A DNA stretch of 33,235 bases, from contig JAUWEC010000006.1 in assembly GCA_030608465.1 (NCBI GenBank), forward strand, positions 1 to 33,235. The letters run 5' to 3'. The stretch comes from Chloroflexota bacterium (GTDB lineage: Bacteria > Chloroflexota > Anaerolineae > Anaerolineales > UBA11858). Positions within the stretch are counted from its first letter, which is position 1, and the number at the start of each line of letters is the position of its first letter. The notes beneath the pieces are model-generated. The model made no database searches, had not been told where the DNA came from, and saw nothing but the letters and a program-made list of their open reading frames with translations. Of this stretch, positions 25,223-32,370 are shown piece by piece. The position numbers and the translations under genes are program-made.

Positions 25223-25228
25223 TATAAT
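25223..25228 (+). promoter_or_regulatory. -10 box of murI, placed for a leaderless transcript
   Basis: A perfect TATAAT ends 6 nt before the murI ATG at 25235 and no ribosome-binding site lies in the gap (GATGTT). A TTG-containing -35 candidate (TTGTCT, 25197-25202) is 20 nt upstream, longer than ideal. Initiation is expected at or beside the A of the start codon. Confidence 0.55.
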
Positions 25229-25234
25229 GATGTT

Positions 25235-26065
25235 ATGAAGATCAATAAACACCACAGACCGATAGGGATATTTGATTCCGGTGTAGGCGGTTTATCCGTT
25301 TTACAGGAAGTTCACCGGCAATATCCCTTCGAGAATTGTACCTATATTGCAGATCAGGTCCATGTTCCCTACGGAACCCGTTCCCGGGAAGAAGTGTTGG
25401 GGTATTCAGATGGGATCGTCCGTTATCTTCTAAGCAAGGGCGCAAAATTGATCATTGTGGCTTGCAACACTGCCTCTGCGGTCGCCCTGATAGATTTGAG
25501 GAAGAAATATCCGGATGTGCCATTTGTGGGTATGGAACCGGCTGTGAAACCAGCGGCGGAAGGAACCAGCAGCGGTGTGGTAGGTGTGTTGGCAACCCCG
25601 GCAACTTTTCAAGGAGACTTGTATTCATCAACGGTAGAGAAATTTGCCCGGGGAGTGGAAATCCTGCAGGATAACTGTCCAGGACTGGTGGATCAAATCG
25701 AGGGTGGAAAAATCGATGATCCTATGACCAGGAATATCCTGGAAAAGGCTTTAGCACCGATGTTGGAAGAGGGAATAGATGAAGTGGTGATGGGCTGTAC
25801 CCATTATCCCTTTGTGATTCATATCATCAGGGAGATTGTAGGCGAGAATGTCCGGGTGATTGATCCCGCACCGGCTGTAGCCCGTCAGGCGGGACGGTTA
25901 TTAGAAACCTTTGATCTCAAAACGGAAAGGGACCGAGAAGGAGAAGATCATTTCCTGACCACAGGGGATCCGGGGAAAATGGAAAAATTAATTGCGGATT
26001 TGATTATTATTCAGGCTGAGGTGAATAAGTTAGTTTGGGATGGGGGAAATCTCCGGGATGAGTAA
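25235..26065 (+). CDS. murI: Glutamate racemase
   Basis: 276 aa, standard length. It converts L- to D-glutamate for peptidoglycan. Motifs are PIGIFDSGVGGLSVL (~9-23) with the catalytic-site Asp, VACNTASA with Cys77, and MGCTHYPF with Cys188; these two cysteines are the acid/base pair. It needs no cofactor. Its presence shows the organism makes peptidoglycan with D-Glu. The -10 box is directly upstream, so it is likely translated from a leaderless mRNA. It ends 11 nt from the convergent CAP-LysM gene. Confidence 0.96.
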   Translation: MKINKHHRPIGIFDSGVGGLSVLQEVHRQYPFENCTYIADQVHVPYGTRSREEVLGYSDGIVRYLLSKGAKLIIVACNTASAVALIDLRKKYPDVPFVGMEPAVKPAAEGTSSGVVGVLATPATFQGDLYSSTVEKFARGVEILQDNCPGLVDQIEGGKIDDPMTRNILEKALAPMLEEGIDEVVMGCTHYPFVIHIIREIVGENVRVIDPAPAVARQAGRLLETFDLKTERDREGEDHFLTTGDPGKMEKLIADLIIIQAEVNKLVWDGGNLRDE

Positions 26066-26076
26066 CCGAATCTGTA

Positions 26077-27066
26077 TTAGTCTTTTTTCCTGAAACTGAA
26101 CAATGACGCAGCCAGCAATGTTCCGCCGGAAATTATCACGGCCAGGATAATTACGATCGGATTTTTGCCGCTGCTTTGAAAGCGGGGTTCGATAGCAAGT
26201 TCTTCTGTGGTTGTTGCCGTTGGGAGATTAAACAGAACCGGGGTCCCTTCGGGCGCAGTTAAGGAGGGAGTATGGGAAAACCTGGGCGGCAAGGTAGCGC
26301 TGGGCTTTCCAATCGGTGTGTTGGTTGGGGTATAGGAAGGCTGGATGATGACCTCATCTCCGAGCAGCAGTATTTTATCCGGTTCAAACTCGTTAATCTG
26401 ATTCAACAACTCAAGCGGGATGTTATAAACCGCGGCGATTGTCCACAATGTCTGTCCGCCCTGGACGATATGTTTAACTGTTCCGTCACTTAGAGGAGTG
26501 GAAACGATTACCGGAACTACCGTAGGGAAAACTGAGGCGGAAGGGGTGTCGGAAACAGCGGGGGATTCGGGTGTGGGCACCGGGTCTCCAACATAATATC
26601 CGGTATCAACCGTGTAAAACACAAAATTACCGGAATAAGCTACCCCGGCTCCGATATATTTGGCGCTAGGGTTGAACATGGTGTGGTGATGATCAGGATC
26701 GTTCCAGGGACCGTTGATTGTTTCCATGATCGACATATTGGTCCCGTAGGCGACATTTTCCGAGATATAGATTGTCGCCCCATTGCCAAAACCTGCTGCA
26801 TATGCCCGGTCTTTGGGGCGGGAGCCGTCAGCACTGTAATGTGTCCAGGTCCCTATGGATGCCTGGTACTGGCTGTGCTGTTGGGCGATCTGCATTAAGG
26901 CAGGATCAGTCAGAAGCGGTGCCAGCCCTCTTTGGGAGCGCAGCTGATTGATAGTATTGATCATTTTAGTTGTGGAATCACCCTGGGCTTGAATGATGCC
27001 AACAGAGGAGAGGGTAAATAGGAGGGATAATCCAATCAGGAATATCTGGATTCTGTTTTTTTTCAT
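26077..27066 (-). CDS. Secreted CAP-domain (SCP/PR-1) protein with LysM and C-terminal membrane anchor
   Basis: 329 aa from ATG 27066. The N-terminal signal peptide ends near IIQAQ. A CAP domain (~30-165 from 27066) shows SQYQASIGTWTHYSADG, ISENVAYG and PDHHHTMFNPSAKYIGAGVAY, keeping the His/Glu CAP cavity residues. A Pro/Ser/Thr linker leads to a LysM motif (KHIVQGGQTLWTIAAVYNI, ~205-250), which should bind peptidoglycan. A second linker ends in a C-terminal membrane segment (~298-322) with RKKD after it. The protein is therefore held in the membrane and reaches through the wall. An in-frame ATG at 27093 adds nine residues and has a slightly better upstream GGA, so the start is not settled. 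CAP function here is unknown. Confidence 0.88.
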   Translation of the reverse strand: MKKNRIQIFLIGLSLLFTLSSVGIIQAQGDSTTKMINTINQLRSQRGLAPLLTDPALMQIAQQHSQYQASIGTWTHYSADGSRPKDRAYAAGFGNGATIYISENVAYGTNMSIMETINGPWNDPDHHHTMFNPSAKYIGAGVAYSGNFVFYTVDTGYYVGDPVPTPESPAVSDTPSASVFPTVVPVIVSTPLSDGTVKHIVQGGQTLWTIAAVYNIPLELLNQINEFEPDKILLLGDEVIIQPSYTPTNTPIGKPSATLPPRFSHTPSLTAPEGTPVLFNLPTATTTEELAIEPRFQSSGKNPIVIILAVIISGGTLLAASLFSFRKKD

Positions 27067-27152
27067 CGGTTTTGCAATTATGGAAAACACCATCTTGTCC
27101 AGGAAGGAAAACCTTGGAAGGATACACCCTGGACTAATTCTCTTCTTCTAAT

Positions 27153-28202
27153 TTACAGTTCCCGTTTTAGATTCTCAATCGCAGCCACTGGTGTGGGATC
27201 GACATTATAGGCCATCGCCAGGTAATAAGCTGTAAAATCACCAAATTGAATCAAATTCCACATCTGGGCCAGACGGGTTTTTCCTTTAGCTTGGACCAAA
27301 TCTGTATTTAATCCTCCAACCATAAAACCCTTTTTGGTTAACTCGATTCTTCGCTGGTTGCGGGGATGGTTGGAATTTGCCTGCAGGAATAAAGTCATGG
27401 TCTTTGTCAGGACTTCCTCCGGGTTTACTACCCCGGCCAGAGTATTGTGATCCGCTTCCGGCAGGGCTTCAAATTGCCCCCAGGCTTTGGCGATCTCACT
27501 GATTTGACCTTTCCAGCGTCTTGCGACAGGAGCGAGCAGATCGGCAGCGAATACGCTTACCCAGCGATCGATCAGCTGCCCCGCCAAACGTTTCGCAGGA
27601 TTCTGATGATCCGGCAATTCAGGAGCCAGCAGATCTCTGCCTTTTTGCAACTCACTGACAGCGTCATTTATTTCCTTAATAGGATCAGGAAGGAAACCCA
27701 ACCGGTAAAAAACGTTCAGAAGCAGGCAGAATGAGTATCCCACAGCTGCCCGCGGTTGTCCTTTGTGATTAAAGATCCACTGGTCGGTGCCATTCTTCTT
27801 TGCAATTTCGGCTACTTTCCCTCCAGTGGAGATAGCCAACAGGCGGCATCCCCGCTCGAGAGCGGTTTCCATTGCCGAGAGGGTTTCTTCAGTGTTTCCG
27901 GAATGAGAGGAAACGATCACCAGCGTGTCTGGTCCGTTTGCCCAGGCGGGAAGTCCATAATCCCGGTGAACCTCAATTGAAACTGAAGCCAGGGGGGAGG
28001 CATAGGATTTCAGCAGGGAGGCACCGATGGCGGAACCACCCATGCCGGCGATTATTACTTGTTTAACACCATCAAAGTTCGAAAGTGGAAGGACTTCCGC
28101 TTCACTCCAGGCGGTTTCCAGCTGTTCGGGCAAGCCGTTAATTTCCGCCAGCATATTTTGACTGTCTAATTTAGGAAAGTCCTGATATTGATTTAAATCC
28201 AT
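27153..28202 (-). CDS. Bifunctional phosphoglucose/phosphomannose isomerase
   Basis: 349 aa. The N-terminal SIS fold has IAGMGGSAIGASLLKSY (~48-64) and VIVSSHSGNTEETLSAME (~96-113), and the C-terminal half contains the PGI/PMI-type ALPEADHNTLAG stretch with the catalytic Glu/His. Relatives interconvert fructose 6-phosphate with glucose 6-phosphate and mannose 6-phosphate, linking glycolysis to sugar-nucleotide supply. AGAAGG lies 8 nt before ATG 28202; an in-frame GTG at 28211 is less likely. It ends about 90 nt before the CAP-LysM gene. Confidence 0.93.
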   Translation of the reverse strand: MDLNQYQDFPKLDSQNMLAEINGLPEQLETAWSEAEVLPLSNFDGVKQVIIAGMGGSAIGASLLKSYASPLASVSIEVHRDYGLPAWANGPDTLVIVSSHSGNTEETLSAMETALERGCRLLAISTGGKVAEIAKKNGTDQWIFNHKGQPRAAVGYSFCLLLNVFYRLGFLPDPIKEINDAVSELQKGRDLLAPELPDHQNPAKRLAGQLIDRWVSVFAADLLAPVARRWKGQISEIAKAWGQFEALPEADHNTLAGVVNPEEVLTKTMTLFLQANSNHPRNQRRIELTKKGFMVGGLNTDLVQAKGKTRLAQMWNLIQFGDFTAYYLAMAYNVDPTPVAAIENLKREL

Positions 28203-28292
28203 TGAGTGCACCTTCTTTTGTTTAATTGAGTCCGTTTCCTCATTCCATAAGAAGCGGTATCCTGCTTGTGAAAAACTAAATTTTGTATATTT

Positions 28293-29117
28293 TTAGTCTC
28301 GTAATCCCTGCATTAAATCATAGATATCCCGCCGTGACCAGCCTGATTTATCCGCCAGGGATTTGGCGAGCTGGGTAGGGCTGAGCCCTTCCGATTTGAG
28401 CTCTTCCTGTATGGCCTTGAACAGTTTTTTCTCTGACCAGACATCTTCGTTTCCCCTACCAGAGATGATCAAAGTGATTTCTCCTTTAGGTTTGTTCTGG
28501 CTGTAATGATCCCGGGTTTCGCTGATGGTTCCCCTATATATTTCCTCGTGGAGTTTGGTCAGCTCCCGGGCTACAGCAATCTCTCGATTACCCAACACAG
28601 CCAGAATATCTTCCAATGATTGGATCAGCCTGTGCGGCGTCTCCAGGAAGACCAGGGTCCAGGGTAGCTTTTTTACATCCTCCAGTAAATCCCGCCGTCC
28701 TTTGGTTTTCCTCGGCAGATAACCCAGGTAAAGGAAGTTGTCGGTGGGAAAACCGGAAGCGGAGAGGGCAGCAACCGGCGCGCTGGGACCAGGTACAGGG
28801 ACCACCTGATGACCTGCCTCCAATGCCGCCTTAACCAGGTAAAATCCGGGATCGCTAATAGCAGGGGTGCCAGCATCCGATATCAAGGCCAGGGACTGTC
28901 CTTTCAGATGATCCAAAAGTTTTGGAGTCTTACTTTCTTTGTTGTGATCGTGGTAGGAGGTCAACTTGGTGTTTATCTGATACGCTTTCAGCAAGGTTTT
29001 AGAGGTCCGGGTATCTTCGGCAGCAATAAGAGGAACTTCCTTCAGGATCCGAACTGCCCGGAAAGTGATATCCTCCAGGTTTCCGATTGGTGTGGCCACC
29101 AGGTAGAGCGTGCTCAT
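28293..29117 (-). CDS. rsmI: 16S rRNA (cytidine1402-2'-O)-methyltransferase
   Basis: 274 aa. It methylates the ribose of C1402 in the decoding centre using AdoMet. Motifs of the tetrapyrrole-methylase fold are LYLVATPIGNLEDITF (~3-18), EDTRTSKTLL, ISDAGTPAISDPG and VPGPSAPVAALSASGFP, ending with the FLETPHRL and KGEITLII strands. I chose ATG 29117, which gives the family's normal length; the frame extends upstream through the DUF951 gene but has no family-like sequence there. GAGGA lies about 10 nt upstream. It overlaps the DUF951 stop by ATGA, so the two are probably co-translated. Confidence 0.95.
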   Translation of the reverse strand: MSTLYLVATPIGNLEDITFRAVRILKEVPLIAAEDTRTSKTLLKAYQINTKLTSYHDHNKESKTPKLLDHLKGQSLALISDAGTPAISDPGFYLVKAALEAGHQVVPVPGPSAPVAALSASGFPTDNFLYLGYLPRKTKGRRDLLEDVKKLPWTLVFLETPHRLIQSLEDILAVLGNREIAVARELTKLHEEIYRGTISETRDHYSQNKPKGEITLIISGRGNEDVWSEKKLFKAIQEELKSEGLSPTQLAKSLADKSGWSRRDIYDLMQGLRD

Positions 29118-29314
29118 ACCGCTTTTTCCTCTTGGGTCAGATTGTTTTTGACGTTTCGGGCCAGCTTTCTGCGGGTCAGCATCACCTGCCTTCCGCATCC
29201 CAGGCATTCGATCTTAATATCTGCGCCCAAACGGATGACCTTCCAGCGGTTTTCTCCGCAAGGATGACCTTTTCGCAACTTTAAAATATCGTCTAATTCC
29301 AGGTCCGGCAGCAT
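29114..29314 (-). CDS. DUF951 family small zinc-binding-like protein
   Basis: 66 aa, standard length. The pattern KGHPCGENRW ... GADIKIECLGCGRQVMLTR matches DUF951, a family of Gram-positive bacteria and Chloroflexota. Cys19, Cys37 and Cys40, with His17, could hold one zinc ion. The function is unknown; the basic tail (RRKLARNVKNN) would suit RNA binding. It precedes rsmI with a 4-nt ATGA overlap. There is no ribosome-binding site before the ATG; instead a TGATATAAT extended -10 ends 6 nt upstream, so the mRNA should be leaderless. Confidence 0.88.
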   Translation of the reverse strand: MLPDLELDDILKLRKGHPCGENRWKVIRLGADIKIECLGCGRQVMLTRRKLARNVKNNLTQEEKAV

Positions 29315-29320
29315 GCTGGC

Positions 29321-29349
29321 ATTATATCATTTGGGAGTATATTGATGAA
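29321..29349 (-). promoter_or_regulatory. Promoter of the DUF951-rsmI pair, placed for a leaderless transcript
   Basis: On the minus strand TTCATC (29349-29344), 17-nt spacer, then TGA-TATAAT (-10 at 29326-29321, with the extended TGn element). Six bases separate the -10 from the ATG at 29314, so transcription should begin at the start codon. Confidence 0.65.
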
Positions 29350-29559
29350 TTTTGTGTTTCTGCTTACCAATGGGAAAAGAAAATTCGCTATTGTATAGCA
29401 ATCTAGCCCAGTGGGTATTGGTAGTGGGAAACAACCGAAACGATCATTTAACGAAGGGATACTCAACCGATAGTTAGTCTGAGAGAGCATTTGTTGCATT
29501 TGAATTATCAAGATAGGGGTTCATCCCGGGAATCCAGAAATGGGGACTTGATAAGTAGT

Positions 29560-29592
29560 GAAACATCCCCCGTCTCTTCAAGACGATGTTTC
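29560..29592. repeat. Long bulged inverted repeat
   Basis: GAAACATC (29560-29567) pairs with GATGTTTC (29585-29592), and inside it GTCT (29572-29575) pairs with AGAC (29581-29584) around loop CTTCA, with a CCCC bulge on the left arm. In total 12 bp pair. Neither strand has a T-tract at the exit, so it is not a plain terminator. Confidence 0.55.
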
Positions 29593-29846
29593 GAAAAAAA
29601 GTTTTACCTTCCGAATTTGAGAAAGCTGATATTGAAAGTCGGATGGAAAAATCGAGACTTATTATCAATGAATAGATTCGGTTCAATCTCTTTCGGAAGA
29701 ATAGCGTCTGTCATGCTTAATGTTGGGGGAAAAATCAATACATCAAGTCTATAGAATCTATTTATTTATCCCTTTTTAATGATTACATCACCAGCTTCTT
29801 ACCAAAAACCTTCCAGGATTGGCTCGTATTATCTAAGGGAGCGAGA

Positions 29847-29855
29847 TGGTATAAT
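29847..29855 (+). promoter_or_regulatory. Extended -10 promoter of the M50 protease gene run
   Basis: TGG followed by a perfect TATAAT. Initiation near 29862 would leave about 11 nt of leader, just enough to include AGGAG at 29863-29867. Confidence 0.5.
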
Positions 29856-29872
29856 CTGGCGCAGGAGTTTAT

Positions 29873-30535
29873 ATGTTAAATCTGAATCCTGCAACACTGA
29901 TTTCAAGAATCATAGTCCTGTTAACCGCCTTTTCCGTGCATGAGTTTGCCCATGCCTGGACCGCTAATTATTTTGGCGACAACACACCCCGGGTCAACGG
30001 CCGGTTGACGCTGAATCCACTGGCACACCTGGATCCAATGGGATCGCTGCTGCTGGTTGTGGCTGGATTTGGATGGGCTAAACCAGTCCCGGTGAACCCT
30101 TATACCCTGAGGCGCAGCGCACCTTCAGCGATGATGTGGGTTGCCCTTGCTGGTCCGCTGTCAAATTTCCTGATGGCACTGCTGGCAGCTTTACCATTCC
30201 GATTAAATCTGGTTTCCCTGGATGATCTTTATTTATCCTTTGCCGCCCAGGGGAGTTCTATTTTTCCGACCATGGCAGGATTTTTATGGGAGTTCATCAC
30301 CATCAACCTGGTGCTGATGCTGTTTAACCTGATTCCGATTCCCCCGCTTGATGGGGATAAGATTGCGGAATTTTTTCTACCCCTGGCCTGGAAAGATCGA
30401 ATGGCGCAGATCCGCCCCTACGGACCGATGATCCTGATTGTGCTGTTTTTGGTTGGACCCTATCTAGGGGTCAACGTCTTGAGCTGGATCCTGGGACCGC
30501 CCTTGCGTTTTCTGATTAATCTACTGGTGGGTTAA
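29873..30535 (+). CDS. Site-2-protease (M50) family membrane metalloprotease
   Basis: 220 aa, the short single-domain form without PDZ. Zinc ligands His23 and His27 with catalytic Glu24 are in SVHEFAHAW (HExxH) within the first membrane helix; the third ligand Asp is in [14 protein letters not shown] (~150-163). [15 protein letters not shown] is also a family signature. Members cut membrane-spanning substrates, but for this short class the substrate is unknown. AGGAG lies 5 nt before the ATG. The HD gene starts at the last base of its stop codon. Confidence 0.92.
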   Translation: MLNLNPATLISRIIVLLTAFSVHEFAHAWTANYFGDNTPRVNGRLTLNPLAHLDPMGSLLLVVAGFGWAKPVPVNPYTLRRSAPSAMMWVALAGPLSNFLMALLAALPFRLNLVSLDDLYLSFAAQGSSIFPTMAGFLWEFITINLVLMLFNLIPIPPLDGDKIAEFFLPLAWKDRMAQIRPYGPMILIVLFLVGPYLGVNVLSWILGPPLRFLINLLVG

Positions 30536-31062
30536 TGAGTTCTAAGGTCAATTACCGTGTTTGGCAGTTCTGGCAGGGGTTAAAAAGATCTCCCCGGGAG
30601 GGAGATCTGGAGGCTGTAAATACTGTTTTATTTCCAGAGGAGCGGAACCTTTTTCAGCAGTTACCCACAGCTGATCAAAATCACAGTCTACGGGTATTCC
30701 GGTCATTACAAACCCAGGGGGAGGATGACCCCGACCTGCTTAAAGCCGCCTTGCTGCATGACCTGGGAAAAACACGTTATCCGCTCCGCCGCTGGGAACG
30801 GGTCTTTGCTGTTTTGGCAGCCGGATTGTTTCCCCGGCGAGTAGGGGTGTGGGGAGAGGGTAAACCCACTGGTCTGCGGCGTCCCCTGGTAATTGTTCGG
30901 CAGCACCCCCAGTGGGGCGCGGATTTAGCGGAGGCAGCCGGGAGCAGCCCCCGAACAGTATGGTTCATCCATAACCATGAAAAGGACCTACCTGAAGGAT
31001 CTCCATCCGATGAGGAATTATTTTTATTAAGGAAACTTCAAAAAGCAGATAATACTAACTAG
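30535..31062 (+). CDS. HD-domain protein (putative phosphohydrolase)
   Basis: 175 aa. His50 in NHSLRVFRSL and the His75-Asp76 pair in AALLHDLGK form the HD metal site; the later VRQHPQWG and WFIHNHEK histidines fit the rest of the motif. Such short HD proteins hydrolyse phosphate esters of nucleotides or nucleotide signals; the substrate here is not known. Its ATG overlaps the protease stop by 1 nt (TAATG), so it is co-translated with the M50 protein. Confidence 0.85.
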   Translation: MSSKVNYRVWQFWQGLKRSPREGDLEAVNTVLFPEERNLFQQLPTADQNHSLRVFRSLQTQGEDDPDLLKAALLHDLGKTRYPLRRWERVFAVLAAGLFPRRVGVWGEGKPTGLRRPLVIVRQHPQWGADLAEAAGSSPRTVWFIHNHEKDLPEGSPSDEELFLLRKLQKADNTN

Positions 31063-31071
31063 GAAAATTAA

Positions 31072-32064
31072 ATGACAATTCAACTTACAATTCTTGGTTT
31101 GGGGCAGATTGGCACATCTGTCGGGATGGTCTTGGCGGAATATACTGACCAGATTTTCCGAGTAGGCCATGACAAATCCCGGGGAGCAGCCAACCAGGCC
31201 AAAGGAAAAAATGCTGTTGATAAAATCGCCATCACGCTTTCCGGAGCCGTTAAGGATGCCGATATAGTTCTCCTGGCCTTGCCATTCCAGGAAATATATT
31301 CCGTGCTGGAACATATTGCCCAGGATCTAAAAGAGGATGCCCTGGTGTTAGATACCGGTCCGTTGAAACAGCCTGTAATGAAATGGGCTGAAGAACTGCT
31401 TCCAGAGAACAGGCATTATGTAGGACTAACCCCGGTGATTAATTTTGCCTATCTGGAAGAATTCGAATTTGGTCCGGAGACCGCCCAAAATGATCTCTTT
31501 TCAGATTGCTTGATGGCAGTTGTCAGTGGACGTCTCTCCAGCGAAAAAGCGGTAAATATGGCTGTCAATCTGGTGCAGCTGCTGGGCGCTACTCCTTATT
31601 TCACCAATTCGGCTGAAATAGACGGATTAATGACCATGACGCATATCCTGCCTCAGTTGCTCGCAGCCTCCTTGCTTAAAATCACCCAAGACTCGCCCGG
31701 CTGGCGGGAAGCTCAAAAGATTGCTGGAAAACCATACATCCAGGTAACCAATCCCTTTTCCCAGGATGATGCGCCCGGAGCACTGGCTGCCGCAGTGATC
31801 TATAATCAAGAAAATACCACTCGATTGCTGAATGATGTTATCCGAACCCTGGTTGAAATCCGGGATTTATCCGAAACACCGGGTCAGGAAGAATTGAAAG
31901 AAATGTTTTCTAAATTACAGAAAGATAGGGACCTGTGGTGGGCTGACCGCCGGGAAAGCCGCTGGATTGAAACCACTAGGAGTGAAGTTCCCCGGTCCAC
32001 ATTTTTTTCTCGATTTTTTGGCGTCCGCAGGAAAGGTCCTCCCCGGGTGGAGAAAGACCAGTGA
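31072..32064 (+). CDS. TyrA-like NAD(P)-binding dehydrogenase, catalytic histidine motifs missing
   Basis: 330 aa. The Rossmann N-terminus has ILGLGQIGTS (Gly9, Gly11, Gly14), then DADIVLLALPF and LVLDTGPLKQPVMK, the layout of prephenate/arogenate dehydrogenases, and a C-terminal helical domain. In those enzymes a catalytic His lies in an HPM/HPxxG motif; here the place reads GLTPVIN (Thr120-Pro121). The second family motif, His-Asp before SHLPH, is EIDGL followed by THILPQ. The protein therefore keeps the fold and some neighbouring pattern (GPETAQNDLF) but not the usual active site. The product may be another NAD(P)-dependent oxidoreductase. No aro gene is beside it. It starts 9 nt after the HD gene and overlaps the GIY-YIG gene by GTGA. 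Confidence 0.75.
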   Translation: MTIQLTILGLGQIGTSVGMVLAEYTDQIFRVGHDKSRGAANQAKGKNAVDKIAITLSGAVKDADIVLLALPFQEIYSVLEHIAQDLKEDALVLDTGPLKQPVMKWAEELLPENRHYVGLTPVINFAYLEEFEFGPETAQNDLFSDCLMAVVSGRLSSEKAVNMAVNLVQLLGATPYFTNSAEIDGLMTMTHILPQLLAASLLKITQDSPGWREAQKIAGKPYIQVTNPFSQDDAPGALAAAVIYNQENTTRLLNDVIRTLVEIRDLSETPGQEELKEMFSKLQKDRDLWWADRRESRWIETTRSEVPRSTFFSRFFGVRRKGPPRVEKDQ

Positions 32065-32336
32065 GTGAATCCCGGGGGGTGGGATATTACTGTTATATGG
32101 TGGAATGTGCCGATGGGACTTACTACACCGGGTGGACAACTGACCCGGAACGGCGGGTTAAAGAACATAATGCAGGAAGAGGTGCACTTTATACCAAATT
32201 CCGCCGTCCGGTTGAGTTGATTTACCTGGAAGAAGTAATCGACCGGTCTACCGCCCAGCGCAGGGAATATATAATCAAAAAACTAACCCGGGAGAAGAAG
32301 GTAAATTTAGTCCGGGAATTTGCAGAACACAGTTAA
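32061..32336 (+). CDS. GIY-YIG family nuclease-like protein (UPF0213 type)
   Basis: 91 aa, standard for the stand-alone group. The GIY-YIG core appears as YYCYMVECADGTYYTGWT (~9-26), followed by the basic RRVKEHNAGRGALYT, and the glutamate that binds the metal in QRREYIIKKL (~65-74). The role of this family in bacteria is poorly known; a DNA-repair or DNA-cleavage job is inferred from the fold. The start is GTG 32061, overlapping the upstream TGA by 4 nt. An ATG start would lie beyond the first core Tyr, so GTG is required. Confidence 0.9.
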   Translation: MSESRGVGYYCYMVECADGTYYTGWTTDPERRVKEHNAGRGALYTKFRRPVELIYLEEVIDRSTAQRREYIIKKLTREKKVNLVREFAEHS

Positions 32337-32370
32337 ACTGATAAAGTTGGAATATTAAAGAGGATAAACT

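Larger units (their letters stand above)
29315..29872. other. Divergent intergenic region (558 bp), the longest gene-free stretch of the window
   Basis: It lies between DUF951 (minus) and the M50 protease (plus). Each end holds a promoter (29321-29349 minus, 29847-29855 plus). The middle has a bulged hairpin (29560-29592) and a small stem GCTAT-TGT-ATAGC near 29388-29400. Open frames on both strands (29491-29754 plus, 29474-29686 minus) have no ribosome-binding site and no family resemblance. No known RNA gene motif was found. Confidence 0.55.

Noticed and set aside
29118-29207. N-terminal extension of rsmI to 29207
   Set aside because: The extension lies wholly inside the DUF951 gene in another frame and has no family match; start 29117 gives normal length and an ATGA overlap.
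29398-29425. tRNA D-arm-like TAGCCCAGTGGGTA sequence
   Set aside because: No T-arm, anticodon stem or matching acceptor arms at the right distance.
29474-29754. Overlapping open frames on both strands (87 aa plus, 70 aa minus)
   Set aside because: Neither has a ribosome-binding site, hydrophobic pattern or recognisable motif; two overlapping frames in a gap are expected by chance.
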